From Pseudarthrobacter enclensis (GTDB lineage: Bacteria > Actinomycetota > Actinomycetes > Actinomycetales > Micrococcaceae), in assembly GCF_001457025.1 (NCBI RefSeq), contig NZ_KQ758599.1, positions 310,001 to 374,000 of the forward strand: DNA of 64,000 nucleotides, given 5' to 3'. Under the pieces are notes generated by a model. It worked only from the letters and a program-made list of their open reading frames with translations, was not told where the DNA came from and did no database searches. Position numbers and translations under genes: made by a program. Numbering within the stretch: position 1 is the stretch's first letter; each line of letters opens with the position of its first letter. Shown piece after piece: positions 34,212 to 44,639 of this stretch.

Positions 34212-36281
34212 ATGTCTGAAACGCCCACCCGCAAATTCACGTTGCTGCCCATGCTCGGCCATACCAAGGGCAAGCGCAGCGCCGTGACCTGCGCACTCAA
34301 ATGCGACAACGCCTGCGCCGGCGATGTCTGCAACACCAGCTCCAACAGCTACTTCCGCGACATCGCGTCAGCCACCATGTCCCGCCGCGCGGCCCTGGGC
34401 TTCGGCGCCGCCGGTGCGCTCGCCGTCGTGCTGGGCAGCGCCGCCACGTCGCCGGAAACGGCCAACGCCGCCGGTCTTTCCAAGGCTGCCAAGGAGGGCT
34501 TCGGCAAGTCCAAGCTCCAGTTCACCGCCATCCCGTCGGTGGACGCCGCCGTCGACGCCGTCACCGTCCCGGCCGGCTACACCTGGCAGCCCGTAATCCG
34601 CTGGGGTGACCCCATCTTCAACGACGCACCCGATTTCGACCTCAACAACCAGTCGGCGGCCGCGCAGGAAAAGCAGTTCGGCTACAACAACGACTACACC
34701 GACATCCTGGAGATCCCGGACAGCAAGGGCCGCCGCGCCGTCCTCTTCTCCAACCACGAGTACACCAACGAGAACATCATGTTCCCGGCCACGATGCCGG
34801 CGGACCAGGTGCGCGCCGTGGGCGCGGCAGCCCACGGCCTCTCCGTGGTGGAACTCGAGCGCAAGAACAAGAACAAGCCGTGGTCCTACGTCAAGGGCGC
34901 AGACCTGAACCGGCGCTTCCTGAACAGCACCGTGTACGAACTCACCGGCCCGGTGGCAGGTTCCGCGCTGGTCAAGACCGTCGCAGACCCCAGCGGCCGT
35001 GCCATCAGGGGAACCCTGGGCAACTGCGCCGGCGGCACCACACCGTGGGGCACCATCCTTTCCGGCGAGGAGAACTTCAACGGCTACTTCGTTGCACCGG
35101 GCACCTCGGCGGAAGACAAGCGCTACGGGCTGACCTCCAAGGCCACTGCCCGCCAGTGGGAGCTCGATGATCCCCGCTGGGACACCCGCAACGCGGGCTA
35201 CGAAAACGAGACCAACCGGTTCGGTTGGATCGTGGAGGTGGACCCGTTCGACCCCACCTCCACCCCGAAGAAGCACTCCTCGCTGGGGCGCTTCAAGCAC
35301 GAGGGCGCCAACGTGATCATCGCCCGGTCCGGGCACGCCGTCGCCTACTCCGGTGACGATGAGCGGTTCGATTACCTCTACAAGTTCGTCTCCCGCGACA
35401 AGTACCGCGAGGGGGACCGCAAGCACAACATGACCCTGCTGTCCGCCGGCAACCTCTACGTCGCCAAGTTCACCGGCAACTCGCCGGCCGCGGAGATCAC
35501 CGGCACCGGCGCCGTCCCGTCCGACGGAGCCTTTGACGGCATCGGCGAATGGCTGCCGCTGGTGGTGGACGGCAAGTCCGCGGTGCCCGGCATGTCCGTG
35601 GAACAGGTCCTGGTCTACACCCGCCTCGCTGCGGACAAGGTGGGCCCCACCAAGATGGACCGCTGCGAGGACGTCCAGCCGAGCCTGCACACCGGCAAGG
35701 TCTACGTGGCCTGCACCAACAACTCCAACCGCGGCACCGGTGCGAACGAAGCCGCCACGGAGGTCAACCCGCGCAACCAGAACCGCGACGGGCACATCGT
35801 GGAAATCACCGAAACCGGCGACCAGACTTCCACCACCTTCACGTGGAACCTGCTCATGGTCTGCGGCGACCCGGCGCAGGGCGACGTCACCTACTTCTCC
35901 GGCTTCCCGGTGGACAAGGTCTCGCCCATTTCCTGCCCGGACAACCTCGCGTTCGACTCCGTGGGCAACCTGTGGATCTCCACCGACGGCGCCCCCTCCG
36001 GCATCGGCCGCGCCGACGGCCTGTTCAAGGTGACGTTGGAAGGTGCCGAGCGCGGCAAGGTGGAGCAGTTCCTGGCCGTTCCGCGTGACGCCGAAACCTG
36101 CGGTCCGATCGTCCACGACGAGGAGCGCTCGGTGTTCGTCGCCGTGCAGCACCCGGGCGAAGACGGAACCTTCGAAGCTCCGCGGTCCTACTTCCCGGAC
36201 TACGTCGCCGCAGGTTCGACGCCGGCAGCCGGCCAGGTGCGCGCACCCCGTCCCGCGGTCATCCAGGTGTTCCGCGGCTAA
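34212..36281 (+). CDS. phoX: PhoX-type alkaline phosphatase (DUF839)
   Basis: A 689-residue secreted phosphatase. After about 55 residues with several Cys (CALKCDNACAGDVC), SRRAALGFGAAGALAVVLG forms a twin-arginine-type signal with RR. The rest matches the PhoX/DUF839 beta-propeller: HEYTNEN, EENFNGYF, GRFKHEGANV and CPDNLAFDSVGNLWISTDG. PhoX releases phosphate from many organic monoesters and uses Ca2+ and Fe. Start 34212 follows GGAAGG. A PHO box lies upstream and palindrome B follows the stop by 15 bases. Two cysteine pairs before the signal are an odd feature of the family in actinobacteria. Confidence 0.88.
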   Translation: MSETPTRKFTLLPMLGHTKGKRSAVTCALKCDNACAGDVCNTSSNSYFRDIASATMSRRAALGFGAAGALAVVLGSAATSPETANAAGLSKAAKEGFGKSKLQFTAIPSVDAAVDAVTVPAGYTWQPVIRWGDPIFNDAPDFDLNNQSAAAQEKQFGYNNDYTDILEIPDSKGRRAVLFSNHEYTNENIMFPATMPADQVRAVGAAAHGLSVVELERKNKNKPWSYVKGADLNRRFLNSTVYELTGPVAGSALVKTVADPSGRAIRGTLGNCAGGTTPWGTILSGEENFNGYFVAPGTSAEDKRYGLTSKATARQWELDDPRWDTRNAGYENETNRFGWIVEVDPFDPTSTPKKHSSLGRFKHEGANVIIARSGHAVAYSGDDERFDYLYKFVSRDKYREGDRKHNMTLLSAGNLYVAKFTGNSPAAEITGTGAVPSDGAFDGIGEWLPLVVDGKSAVPGMSVEQVLVYTRLAADKVGPTKMDRCEDVQPSLHTGKVYVACTNNSNRGTGANEAATEVNPRNQNRDGHIVEITETGDQTSTTFTWNLLMVCGDPAQGDVTYFSGFPVDKVSPISCPDNLAFDSVGNLWISTDGAPSGIGRADGLFKVTLEGAERGKVEQFLAVPRDAETCGPIVHDEERSVFVAVQHPGEDGTFEAPRSYFPDYVAAGSTPAAGQVRAPRPAVIQVFRG

Positions 36282-36295
36282 TTCCCGTTGCCCTA

Positions 36296-36338
36296 TCACT
36301 TTGGGTCCCTAAAACCGGGTTTTAGGGACTCAAAGTGA
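36296..36338. repeat. Palindromic intergenic element, copy B
   Basis: A 43-base palindrome: TCACTTTGGGTCCCTAAAAC at 36296-36315 is mirrored by GTTTTAGGGACTCAAAGTGA at 36319-36338, with one mismatch that becomes a G-U pair in RNA. It lies between the phoX stop and the menD start and shares the core of element A at 24340-24382. Confidence 0.78.
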
Positions 36339-36385
36339 CGGCGCATCGTGGGAGGGCGGGGCGTTGGGGGTGGCAGACTGGGTGG

Positions 36386-38203
36386 GTGACTTCGCTGAAC
36401 GATCCCGCCCACGACGCCGCCACTTCCGGGGCCCGGCACGCTTCCACGTCCCAGGCCCACGGTGCCCCCACGTCCGCCGCCTCCGCCTCCACTGACGACG
36501 CCGGGGCCAGCCTCACAGCCATCGCGGCGGCACGGATCGCCGTTGCTGCCTTGCTCGACGGCGGGGTGCAGCATGTAGTGGTCTGCCCCGGATCGCGGTC
36601 TGCGCCCATGGCCTACGCACTGGCCGAGGCAGCGGCGGCAGGGAAGGTGGAGCTGCTGGTCCGGATCGATGAGCGGGCCGCCGGCTTCACCGCGCTGGGC
36701 CTGGGCCTGGCCACCGGATCGCCAGCGGCCGTGCTCACCACGTCCGGTACCGCCGTCGGGAACCTGATGCCGGCGGTGATGGAGGCCAACCACGCCGCCG
36801 TCCCGTTGGTGGTCCTGTCCGCGGACCGGCCGGACGAACTCCGGGGCACGGGCGCCAACCAGACCACCATCCAGCCGGACCTGTTCGGTGAACACGTCCG
36901 GTTCGCCGCCGACGTCGCGGCGGGCAGCAACCCGGAACGTGCCGTCAGCACGGCCTTGTCCGCGGCCACCGGTGCGTTCGAGACCATTCCGCCGGGCCCG
37001 GTCCAGCTGAACCTGGCCTTCCGCGACCCCCTGGTGCCCGCCGAGGGGGAAGGGCTCCCCGCGGCAGCAGGCCGGCAGCGCTTCCGGATCGGCTCCGAGC
37101 CGCTGGTCATGAACCTGCCGCCCGCGCCGGAGGAACTGCCGGAGCGCCGCACCGTGGTGCTCGCCGGACACGACGCCGGTCCGGTCGCCGAGGCGTTCGC
37201 GCGCGCCCACAACCTGCCGCTGCTGGCAGAGCCTTCATCGAACTCCCGGTTCGGACCCAACGCCGTGGGCGCCTACCGGCTCCTGCTGGAGCACTTTGGG
37301 CCCACCGCGGACCAGCCGATCGAACGCGTGGTGCTGTTCGGCCGGCCGACGCTGTCCCGGCCGGTGGCAGCCCTGCTGGCCCGATCCGACGTCCAGTCAG
37401 CGCTGTACCAGCCGGTACCCGTGGCCTGGTACGTGCCCGGCCGGCGCACCGAACTCCCGCTGGCGGAACTGTCCGACCTGGCGGAATTCGCCGGCCGCGG
37501 CTCATCGGGGTGGCTGGACACCTGGCTCCTGGCAGGCTCGGCCGCGCAGCACGCCGTTGACCAGGTGGTGTCCGCCGTGCCTGCCGCCACCGGGCCGTCG
37601 GTGGCCTCCAAGGTGTGGCAGCATTCCCGCGGCCAGCTGCTCCTGGGCTCCTCCAACGGAATCCGTGACGCCGATCTCGCCGCCCTTCCCGCGCCGGACC
37701 CCGCAGCCACCGTCTACGCCAACCGGGGCCTGGCCGGGATTGACGGGACCATCTCCACCGCCACCGGGCTGGCCCTCGGCGGCCACCAGGAAACCACCGT
37801 CCTGCTGGGGGACGTCACCTTCCTCCACGACGCCGGCGGCCTCCTCCTCGGCACCGGCGAAGAAGTGCCGGACCTGCGCATCGTGGTCCTCAACGATTCC
37901 GGCGGCGCGATCTTCGACCTGCTCGAACACGGAGCCGTGCGTGAAGGCGGGCGCTACGGAGACGCCGTGGAACGCCTCTTCGCCACCCCGCACTCGGTGG
38001 ACATCGCGGCACTGACCGCGGCGTACGGCGTCGGACATTCCCTGGTGACCACGACGGCGGGACTCGCCGAAGCGCTCGGCCAGCCGGTCCAGGGGCGCAG
38101 CATCGTGGAGGTCCGCACCGACCGCAGCTCGCTGCGGCAACTCCACACCCGGATCAAGGACGCGGTGGCGTCGGCCGTGACAGCGGTGCTCCGGGGGCAG
38201 TAG
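36386..38203 (+). CDS. menD: SEPHCHC synthase of menaquinone synthesis
   Basis: A 605-residue thiamine-diphosphate enzyme. It joins 2-oxoglutarate-derived succinic semialdehyde to isochorismate to give SEPHCHC, the first committed menaquinone step. Motifs include VVVCPGSRSAPMAYAL, RIDERAAGFTALGLGLATG (with the catalytic Glu region), LTTSGTAVGNLMPAVMEA and a C-terminal ThDP site LLGDVTFLHDAGGLL with NDSGGAIFDLLEHG. The N-terminal 45 residues are Ala/Ser/Thr-rich and probably not structured. GTG start at 36386, with CAGACT seven bases upstream. Confidence 0.92.
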   Translation: MTSLNDPAHDAATSGARHASTSQAHGAPTSAASASTDDAGASLTAIAAARIAVAALLDGGVQHVVVCPGSRSAPMAYALAEAAAAGKVELLVRIDERAAGFTALGLGLATGSPAAVLTTSGTAVGNLMPAVMEANHAAVPLVVLSADRPDELRGTGANQTTIQPDLFGEHVRFAADVAAGSNPERAVSTALSAATGAFETIPPGPVQLNLAFRDPLVPAEGEGLPAAAGRQRFRIGSEPLVMNLPPAPEELPERRTVVLAGHDAGPVAEAFARAHNLPLLAEPSSNSRFGPNAVGAYRLLLEHFGPTADQPIERVVLFGRPTLSRPVAALLARSDVQSALYQPVPVAWYVPGRRTELPLAELSDLAEFAGRGSSGWLDTWLLAGSAAQHAVDQVVSAVPAATGPSVASKVWQHSRGQLLLGSSNGIRDADLAALPAPDPAATVYANRGLAGIDGTISTATGLALGGHQETTVLLGDVTFLHDAGGLLLGTGEEVPDLRIVVLNDSGGAIFDLLEHGAVREGGRYGDAVERLFATPHSVDIAALTAAYGVGHSLVTTTAGLAEALGQPVQGRSIVEVRTDRSSLRQLHTRIKDAVASAVTAVLRGQ

Positions 38204-38219
38204 GCGCGGATCCGGCGGG

Positions 38220-39059
38220 TCAGCCGGACGGAGGCGTGAACTGGCTGATGGAGAACACCGCTCCCTGGGGATCCCGGATCAGCGCCTCCCTGGTCCACTC
38301 GGTGTCGTCGGTGCGCAGAACCTCCGCCCCGAGCCCGGCGGCATCGGCTGCCGTGCGGTCCCGGTCCACGACGGTGAACGTGACGTGCCAGCGCGCCGGC
38401 TTGCCCGGGCCGGTGGGTGCCACCCAGGCAACGGCGTCCTCGAACCCCGGAGGAGCTGAGATCTCAGCCTGCCGGTTCCGGATGTCCGGGTCCACGGTGG
38501 CTGCGAGGTGGTCGCCGTACCCGGGCCGGCGCACCATCAGGCCAAAGCCGAGGTCATCGATTTCCCAGCCGAACGCGTCGCGGTAGAAGCCGACGGCGGT
38601 GCCCGGATCCGGGGTGTGTAGGTCGCTGAAGTTCCAGGCCCCCGGTACGTTGACGGCCTGTGCTCCGGGCCGGCGCCTGGCCTGCCAGACGTGGAACCCT
38701 GCGCCCTGCGGATCCGCCAGCGCCGCGTCCCGGCCGCCTTCGCCGGCATCCTCCGGCCCCGCAACGAGCGTGGCACCGGCGGTGACGAGTTTGCTCACGG
38801 CCGCGTCGGCGTCGTCCACCGCGATGTACGTGTTCCACGCCGCCTCGGCGCCGCTACCCAGCTCTGCACCGCCGCCCAGCCCGGCGGCGTCCTGCCCGTC
38901 GAGTTTCGCGATCAGGTACCTGCCGGGTGCGCCGGGAGGCATGACGTCCTCGAAGGTCCAGCCGAAGAGGCCGGAGTAGAAGGTCACGGCGGCATCGACG
39001 TCGGGCTGGGTGGTATCCACCCAGCAGGGGACGCCGGCCGGGTAGGTGCGTGGGGTCAT
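38220..39059 (-). CDS. VOC family protein with two glyoxalase-like domains
   Basis: A 279-residue protein with two tandem vicinal-oxygen-chelate modules. CWVDTTQPDVDAAVTFYSGLFGWTFED and FSDLHTPDPGTAVGFYRDAFGWEIDD are the two module openings. Glyoxalase-fold proteins of this kind act in metal-dependent detoxification or ring cleavage, or serve as antibiotic-binding proteins. Its ATG overlaps the end of the aminotransferase gene by four bases, so the two are co-expressed. Metal ligands are not obvious enough to assign an activity. Confidence 0.8.
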   Translation of the reverse strand: MTPRTYPAGVPCWVDTTQPDVDAAVTFYSGLFGWTFEDVMPPGAPGRYLIAKLDGQDAAGLGGGAELGSGAEAAWNTYIAVDDADAAVSKLVTAGATLVAGPEDAGEGGRDAALADPQGAGFHVWQARRRPGAQAVNVPGAWNFSDLHTPDPGTAVGFYRDAFGWEIDDLGFGLMVRRPGYGDHLAATVDPDIRNRQAEISAPPGFEDAVAWVAPTGPGKPARWHVTFTVVDRDRTAADAAGLGAEVLRTDDTEWTREALIRDPQGAVFSISQFTPPSG

Positions 39060-40276
39060 GGCTGGCTCCTGCTTTCCTTGATGGCCGCCTCGAAAGCCGG
39101 CAGGCTGCGCTCGATCATGTCCTCGTTGGCGGTCAGGGAGATCCGGAAGAAGCCCGGCGTCTCAAACAGGGTTCCCGGGAACACGAACACGTTGCGGCGG
39201 GCAAGGGACTCGGTGAAGGCATCGTCGTCGGGCCCGGGGGTGCTGACAAACAGGTAGAACGTGCCTTCCGGCGGCCTCATCCCATAGCCCATGGCGCCGA
39301 GCGCTTCCACCAGGCGGTCCCGGCGGCGTTCCAGTTGCTTGACGTCGATGGAGAACTGTTCCAGGTCCGGCAGTGCGTGCTGGAGGAGCGCGTTCGGGTA
39401 GATCCAGCCCATGGCCACCTGCAGCCCCGAGATGGCCGGGGCCATTCCGTCCCGGTTCGGCATGCCGGGCGGCAGAGCCAGGTAGCCCACCCGCTGGCCG
39501 GGGGAGAGGTGGGTCTTTCCATAGGAGTAGGCCAGCAGGGTGTAGGGGTAGAACTCCACGGGGCTGTGGAACCGTTGACCGTCGAATACGATCCTGTTGT
39601 AGGCCTCGTCCGAGATCAGGTAGATCCGCCGCCCGATCCTGGCGGACGCCGCCTCCAGCAGCCCGGCCAGCCGGTGCAGCAGGTCCTCCGGATAGATCCG
39701 TCCCGTGGGGTTGTTGGGCGAATTGACGATCACGCAGCGGGTCCGGTCCGTGATAGCCCTCCCGACTGCGTCCAGGTCCAGGTCAAAGGTGTCCATGTCC
39801 GCCTTCACCTTGACGGGCACCAGCCCTGCCTCGAGGATCAGCGGCTCGTACAGGAACCACGGCGGCAGGCTGTAGATCACCTCGTCTCCGGGATCCGCCA
39901 CTGTCTTCAGGGCCAGGGCGATCGCGGCGAACCCTCCGGTGGTCAGGTAGATGTCCCCAGCCTCGAACGGCACATCCAGCAGCCCGCGGAGGGCGAGTGC
40001 CGCCGCCTCCCGGGCCTGGCCGCCGTTGGTCTGGTAGGCGAACCATTGGTCGTTCCGGGGCACCAGGGCAGCCTGCAGCGTGGCCACGTACCGGTCCGGC
40101 GGCATCTGGTGCGGGTTGCCGAACGTGAAGTCGCAGGCGGCAGCCTGGTCTTCTCCGCGGTTGAGATACCGCCGGATGAAGGAATCGACCCGCTGGAACG
40201 AGGGGACCGAGGCCAAACGGGCGGCGCGGGCGGAAACCTCCGCGGGGTGGGGAGACGATGGGGACGGGCCGTTCAT
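39056..40276 (-). CDS. Class I/II pyridoxal-phosphate aminotransferase
   Basis: A 406-residue fold-type I aminotransferase. The internal aldimine Lys is in SYGKTHLSPGQRVGYLAL; NSPNNPTGRIYP is the conserved Asn-Pro-x-Gly region, ISDEAYNRIVFDG the Asp that holds the pyridoxal nitrogen, and FFRISLTANEDMIE carries the C-terminal Arg. The amino donor and acceptor cannot be told. A good ribosome site (AGGAG) precedes ATG 40276. It is the first gene of a pair with the VOC protein. Confidence 0.85.
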   Translation of the reverse strand: MNGPSPSSPHPAEVSARAARLASVPSFQRVDSFIRRYLNRGEDQAAACDFTFGNPHQMPPDRYVATLQAALVPRNDQWFAYQTNGGQAREAAALALRGLLDVPFEAGDIYLTTGGFAAIALALKTVADPGDEVIYSLPPWFLYEPLILEAGLVPVKVKADMDTFDLDLDAVGRAITDRTRCVIVNSPNNPTGRIYPEDLLHRLAGLLEAASARIGRRIYLISDEAYNRIVFDGQRFHSPVEFYPYTLLAYSYGKTHLSPGQRVGYLALPPGMPNRDGMAPAISGLQVAMGWIYPNALLQHALPDLEQFSIDVKQLERRRDRLVEALGAMGYGMRPPEGTFYLFVSTPGPDDDAFTESLARRNVFVFPGTLFETPGFFRISLTANEDMIERSLPAFEAAIKESRSQP

Positions 40277-40464
40277 GTCTGCGCTCCTGTACTGGCCACC
40301 CGGCGGATGCGGCGGCGGGGACGGGCAGCACGCTGCTGAGCCAGGGCTGTGATGGGACCCATTCTGGGCCGGGGCACCGGCGGAAGTAAAGGTCCCTGCA
40401 AAGGAGGCGCCGGCGTCGGCCGTTCCGCGGGCGGACCCGGGGGCAGGGAGGGAGCGCAGACAGA

Positions 40465-40503
40465 AAATCCCCGGCGCCGGGAAGGAACGGGCGCCGGGGA
40501 TTT
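40465..40503 (-). terminator. Intrinsic terminator of the amino-acid ABC operon
   Basis: AAATCCCCGGCGCC (40465-40478) and GGCGCCGGGGATTT (40490-40503) form a perfect 14-bp stem with an 11-base loop. On the minus strand the stem is followed by TTCTG-like T-rich sequence, 29 bases after the operon's last stop codon. The remaining 220 bases up to the aminotransferase start hold nothing else I can support. Confidence 0.8.
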
Positions 40504-40531
40504 CGTGGAGGAACCGGGAGAAAGGCCGGGC

Positions 40532-41320
<789 letters not shown>

Positions 41321-41331
41321 GGCTTCCCTGC

Positions 41332-42135
41332 CTATCGCTTGGTCCGCGCGGAGCGGCTTTCGAACTTCCGGGCCAGGAGGCTCAGGGGGATGGTGACCAC
41401 CAGGTAGAAGGCACCCGCCACGAGCAGCGGCGTGAGGCCGGCGCCCAGGCTGGAGATGCCGTCGCGGCCGAACTTGGTCAGCTCGTACTGGGACGCGGTC
41501 AGGCCCAGGACGTAGATCAGCGACGAGTCCTTCGTCAGGAGGATGACCTCGTTGGTCAGCGGCGGCAGGACGATCTTGAAGGCCTGCGGAATGACGATGG
41601 TGACCATGGCCCGCCACTGCGGCATGCCCAGGGAGCGGGCTGCCTCAAGCTGGCCCTTGGGGACCGCCTGGAGGCCGGCGCGGAGGGTTTCGGCGATGTA
41701 CGCAGAGGCGACGATGCCCAGCGAGATCATCACGATGATGGTCACGTTCCACTGGACGCCGAAGGCCAGCGGCACGCCGTAGCCAAAGGCGATGAACACC
41801 AGCAGCGCGGGAATGCCGCGGAAGAACTCGATGTAGCCGGTGGCGATCCAGCGGTACAGCGGGAAGCTGGAGAGCTTCATCAGGGCCAGCAACAGGCCGC
41901 CGCTGAGGCCCACCACGAAGCCGAGGAAGGTGTAGATCAGGGTGTTCTTCAGGCCCACCAGGAAGATGTCGGGGAACATCGGCCCGATCTTGCCGAAGTT
42001 GAAGACGTTGGTGGCCATGGTCTTCCAGTCAGTGGCCAGGACCAGTGCGGCGATGGCCACCACAAAGATCGCAGCCTGGACGTACAGGCTTACTCTGGCT
42101 CGCTGGCGTGCGGTCATTGCCATTGGGGTGCTCAC
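41332..42135 (-). CDS. Amino-acid ABC transporter permease
   Basis: A 267-residue membrane protein with about five or six helices. [16 protein letters not shown] is the entry to the HisM/GlnP permease domain and [27 protein letters not shown] is the EAA-loop that contacts the ATPase. The start is GTG 42135; an ATG 12 bases downstream is possible. Only one permease gene is present, so the channel is probably a homodimer or the importer is simpler than the two-permease systems. Confidence 0.88.
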   Translation of the reverse strand: MSTPMAMTARQRARVSLYVQAAIFVVAIAALVLATDWKTMATNVFNFGKIGPMFPDIFLVGLKNTLIYTFLGFVVGLSGGLLLALMKLSSFPLYRWIATGYIEFFRGIPALLVFIAFGYGVPLAFGVQWNVTIIVMISLGIVASAYIAETLRAGLQAVPKGQLEAARSLGMPQWRAMVTIVIPQAFKIVLPPLTNEVILLTKDSSLIYVLGLTASQYELTKFGRDGISSLGAGLTPLLVAGAFYLVVTIPLSLLARKFESRSARTKR

Positions 42136-42240
42136 ATTCGTTGTGCGTGGCTGAGGCCCCGGACGGCTGCCGTGCGTGCCGACCGGGGCCTCATTGCCTG
42201 AACTCTGTTCACCGGGACCCGGGGTGGTCCCTGGCGCTGG

Positions 42241-43041
42241 CTACTTGGCGGTTTCGCCGAACCAGGTGGTCTGGAACTTGGCCAGGGTGCCGTCGTCGGT
42301 CAGGCGCTTGAGCGTGCCGTTGACCTTGTCCAGCATCGCGGTGTTGCCCTTCTTGATGGCGATGCCGAGCTTCTCGCCCGTGGCGTAGTCCTCAACGCGG
42401 GTGAACTGGGTGTTGTCCTTGATGGCGTAGCCGAGCACCGACTGGTTGCCCAGGGCGGCGTCGATGGTGCCGGCCTCGAGGGCCTGGACCAGGAGGCCGG
42501 AGTCCTCGAACTGCTGGGCTTCGATGCCCTTTTCCTGGGCGTACTTGGCACCGGTGGTGGCCTGCTGGACGCCGACCTTCTTGCCCTTGGCGGTGTCGAT
42601 GTTCTCGACGCCGGAGCCTTCCTTGGCCACGAGGGTCAGGTCGTCATCCATGTAGGGGTTGGAGAAGTCCATGACCTGCTTGCGGGTGTCGGTGATGGAC
42701 ACGGAGGAGATGGAAGCGTCGCAGCCGGTCAGTGCGGTGCCGGTCTCGATGGCTTCGAAGGAGCTGTCCACGATGTTCAGTTCCGCGTTCAGGTCCTTGG
42801 CGATCTCGGTGGCGATGTCGATGTCGAAGCCGACCGTCTTGCCGTCCTTCTGGAATTCGAAGGGCTCGTAGGGGACGTCCGAGCAGACCGTGAACTTGCC
42901 TGCGTTGATGAGCTGTACGCCGCCTTCGGATGCGGCGGGGGTGGAGCTGCCGCCGCACGCCGTGAGGGTGAGGGCGCCGACGGCAAAGAGTGCTGCTGCC
43001 TTGGCGGTCATTTTGGCCGTAGCCAGGGACTTGAGCTGCAT
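42241..43041 (-). CDS. Amino-acid ABC transporter substrate-binding lipoprotein
   Basis: A 266-residue family 3 solute-binding protein. KMTAKAAALFAVGALTLTACGG is a lipoprotein signal with lipobox LTAC; the mature domain has FTVCSDVPYEPFEF, the usual start of the family, VGFDIDIATEIAKDLN and the Asp/Arg ligand sites including DASISSVSITDTRKQVMDFS. It binds one amino acid, perhaps a polar one, which I cannot name. A ribosome site AAAGG precedes the ATG. This is the first gene of the operon. Confidence 0.9.
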   Translation of the reverse strand: MQLKSLATAKMTAKAAALFAVGALTLTACGGSSTPAASEGGVQLINAGKFTVCSDVPYEPFEFQKDGKTVGFDIDIATEIAKDLNAELNIVDSSFEAIETGTALTGCDASISSVSITDTRKQVMDFSNPYMDDDLTLVAKEGSGVENIDTAKGKKVGVQQATTGAKYAQEKGIEAQQFEDSGLLVQALEAGTIDAALGNQSVLGYAIKDNTQFTRVEDYATGEKLGIAIKKGNTAMLDKVNGTLKRLTDDGTLAKFQTTWFGETAK

Positions 43042-43088
43042 GTTTCTTACCTTTTGTTGCAGGGGTATGCGGTACTAAATCGGTTCAT

Positions 43089-43134
43089 AGTGTAGCGCCG
43101 ATTGTGAGATGTGCATCACAGGAAACTTAGTTTC
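43089..43134 (-). promoter_or_regulatory. Possible promoter and operator of the amino-acid ABC operon
   Basis: On the minus strand TACACT (43089-43094) is a plausible -10 about 50 bases before the start codon. Just upstream of the promoter region is GAAACT-T-AGTTTC (43122-43134), a perfect palindrome that could bind a regulator. The -35 is weak. Confidence 0.35.
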
Positions 43135-43208
43135 ACTATTGGATAACTAAAATACCCGCATCTTCAAGCCTAGGCGAAGCGTTGGTGTCTCGGATACCGG
43201 ACGCCGGC

Positions 43209-44639
43209 TTAATGCCGGATGCCCAGCGACTCAAGCATGGGGCGGAACTTGGCCCACGTTTCGGCCAGCTCGGCTTCCGGCTGTGATCCGTCGACAATGC
43301 CACAGCCGGCATATAACCGGACCGTGCCCGGCGACTCGATGACGGCGCCGCGCAGGGCGATGCCCCATTCGCCGTTCCCGGCCGCGTCCAGCCAGCCCAC
43401 CGGCCCGGCATAGGGTCCGCGGTCCAGGTGTTCCAGTTTGCGGATCAGGGCCCCGGCCACCTGGGTGGGGGTGCCGCAGACCGCGGCCGTGGGGTGCAGG
43501 GCGTTGATGAGGGCCAGGCAGGTGGGGACGTGGCCTTCCACCTCCGCCAGCTCCGCCTTCACGTCCGAGGCGAGGTGCCACACGTTGGGCAGTTCGAGGA
43601 TGAAGGGTTCGTCGTGGGCGTTCATTGCCTCGGAGAACGGGGCCAGCTGTGAGGTCAGGGACTGGATGGCGATCTCATGCTCGTGCCGCTGCTTTTCGGA
43701 ACCGGCCAGTACCCGGGTGGCGTAGTCCATGGGCAAACCATCCTCACCGTGGGCGTCACGCCGGTCCAGCGTTCCGGCCAGCACGCGCGCCTGGGCGGTG
43801 CGGCCCTCCACCTGGATCAGCATTTCCGGGGTGGCCCCCACCAGTCCGTCCACGCCGTAGGTCCAGCATTCCCGGTACCGGGCCGCCAGTTCACGCAGCA
43901 CCTGGGACGCCCGGACGCCTGAGGGGATCGTCGCCACGACGTCCCGTGCCAGCACCAGCTTCTCCAGCGCGCCGGTCCGGATTTCCTCCACACCGGCCGC
44001 CACCGCCTCCATCCAGGCTTCCTCGCTCAGCGAGCCCGTGTGCAGGGTCGCCCCGGCGGCCAGGGGAAGCGGACGGACGACGGCGCCGCCCTCCCGTGAA
44101 GCGCCCCCCGCCTCGGTGCCGTCCCCGGCCGGGTCCGCTGCCGCCGTCGTGCGTTCCGGCGCGGCACCGGCGGAAAAGGAACCGTCAATCGAATCGCTGC
44201 CCAGCCAGCGCTGCAGGGCGGCGAGGGCGCCGGCTTCGGTCAGCGGGCCGTCGGCGAACGTCAGCTGGGTGAGCCATGCGCGGTTGTCCCGCACGCCCAC
44301 CACGATCTCGGGAACGATCAGCCGCGATTCGTGGGCGGAGGTCTTGGAAAAGGCAAAGGAGCCGAACGCCACCGGGCCGGTGCCGGGCAGTTCGACGGCG
44401 TCCGTGACGCTGGCCTCGAGGACCAGGTGGCGCCACCAGATGTCCGCTTCGAGGAAGCGTTCCGGGCCGGTAGCGGTGAAGCGGGCGATCTCGCCGAAAC
44501 CGGCCAGTCCCGCCTCGCGCCGGGTCCAGCAGAGGACATCGTCCCGCACCAAAAACGCAGGAAGCCCCCCGGGGAATTCTTTTCCATCCAGGGGGACTGT
44601 CAGGCTTTTCAGGAGTCCGGTGCCGAGCGTGCTTGTCAT
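43209..44639 (-). CDS. menF: Isochorismate synthase
   Basis: A 476-residue chorismate-utilising enzyme. The C-terminal two thirds hold the family's hallmarks: EKLVLARDVVA, TYGVDGLVGATPEML, LAGTLDRRD, KQRHEHEIAIQSL (with the general-base Lys region), VWHLASDVKAEL, LHPTAAVCGTPT and YAGPVGWLDAAGNGEWGIALRGA. It isomerises chorismate to isochorismate with Mg2+. The same fold serves siderophore EntC enzymes; the neighbouring menaquinone genes favour MenF. It is transcribed away from menG, 125 bases apart, so the region between them likely holds divergent promoters. Confidence 0.85.
   Translation of the reverse strand: MTSTLGTGLLKSLTVPLDGKEFPGGLPAFLVRDDVLCWTRREAGLAGFGEIARFTATGPERFLEADIWWRHLVLEASVTDAVELPGTGPVAFGSFAFSKTSAHESRLIVPEIVVGVRDNRAWLTQLTFADGPLTEAGALAALQRWLGSDSIDGSFSAGAAPERTTAAADPAGDGTEAGGASREGGAVVRPLPLAAGATLHTGSLSEEAWMEAVAAGVEEIRTGALEKLVLARDVVATIPSGVRASQVLRELAARYRECWTYGVDGLVGATPEMLIQVEGRTAQARVLAGTLDRRDAHGEDGLPMDYATRVLAGSEKQRHEHEIAIQSLTSQLAPFSEAMNAHDEPFILELPNVWHLASDVKAELAEVEGHVPTCLALINALHPTAAVCGTPTQVAGALIRKLEHLDRGPYAGPVGWLDAAGNGEWGIALRGAVIESPGTVRLYAGCGIVDGSQPEAELAETWAKFRPMLESLGIRH

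Noticed and set aside
34368..36299. 643-codon frame antisense to phoX
   Set aside because: The composition is Gly/Val/Arg-rich as expected of a reverse shadow; PhoX motifs on the plus strand are convincing.
39050..40339. 429-codon frame over the aminotransferase
   Set aside because: Shadow of the minus-strand gene, which has a clear pyridoxal Lys motif.
43103..43120. CRP/GlxR-like site TGTGA-N8-TCACA before the amino-acid ABC operon
   Set aside because: The spacer is 8 rather than 6 bases and the inner bases do not match, so it does not fit the CRP/GlxR family.
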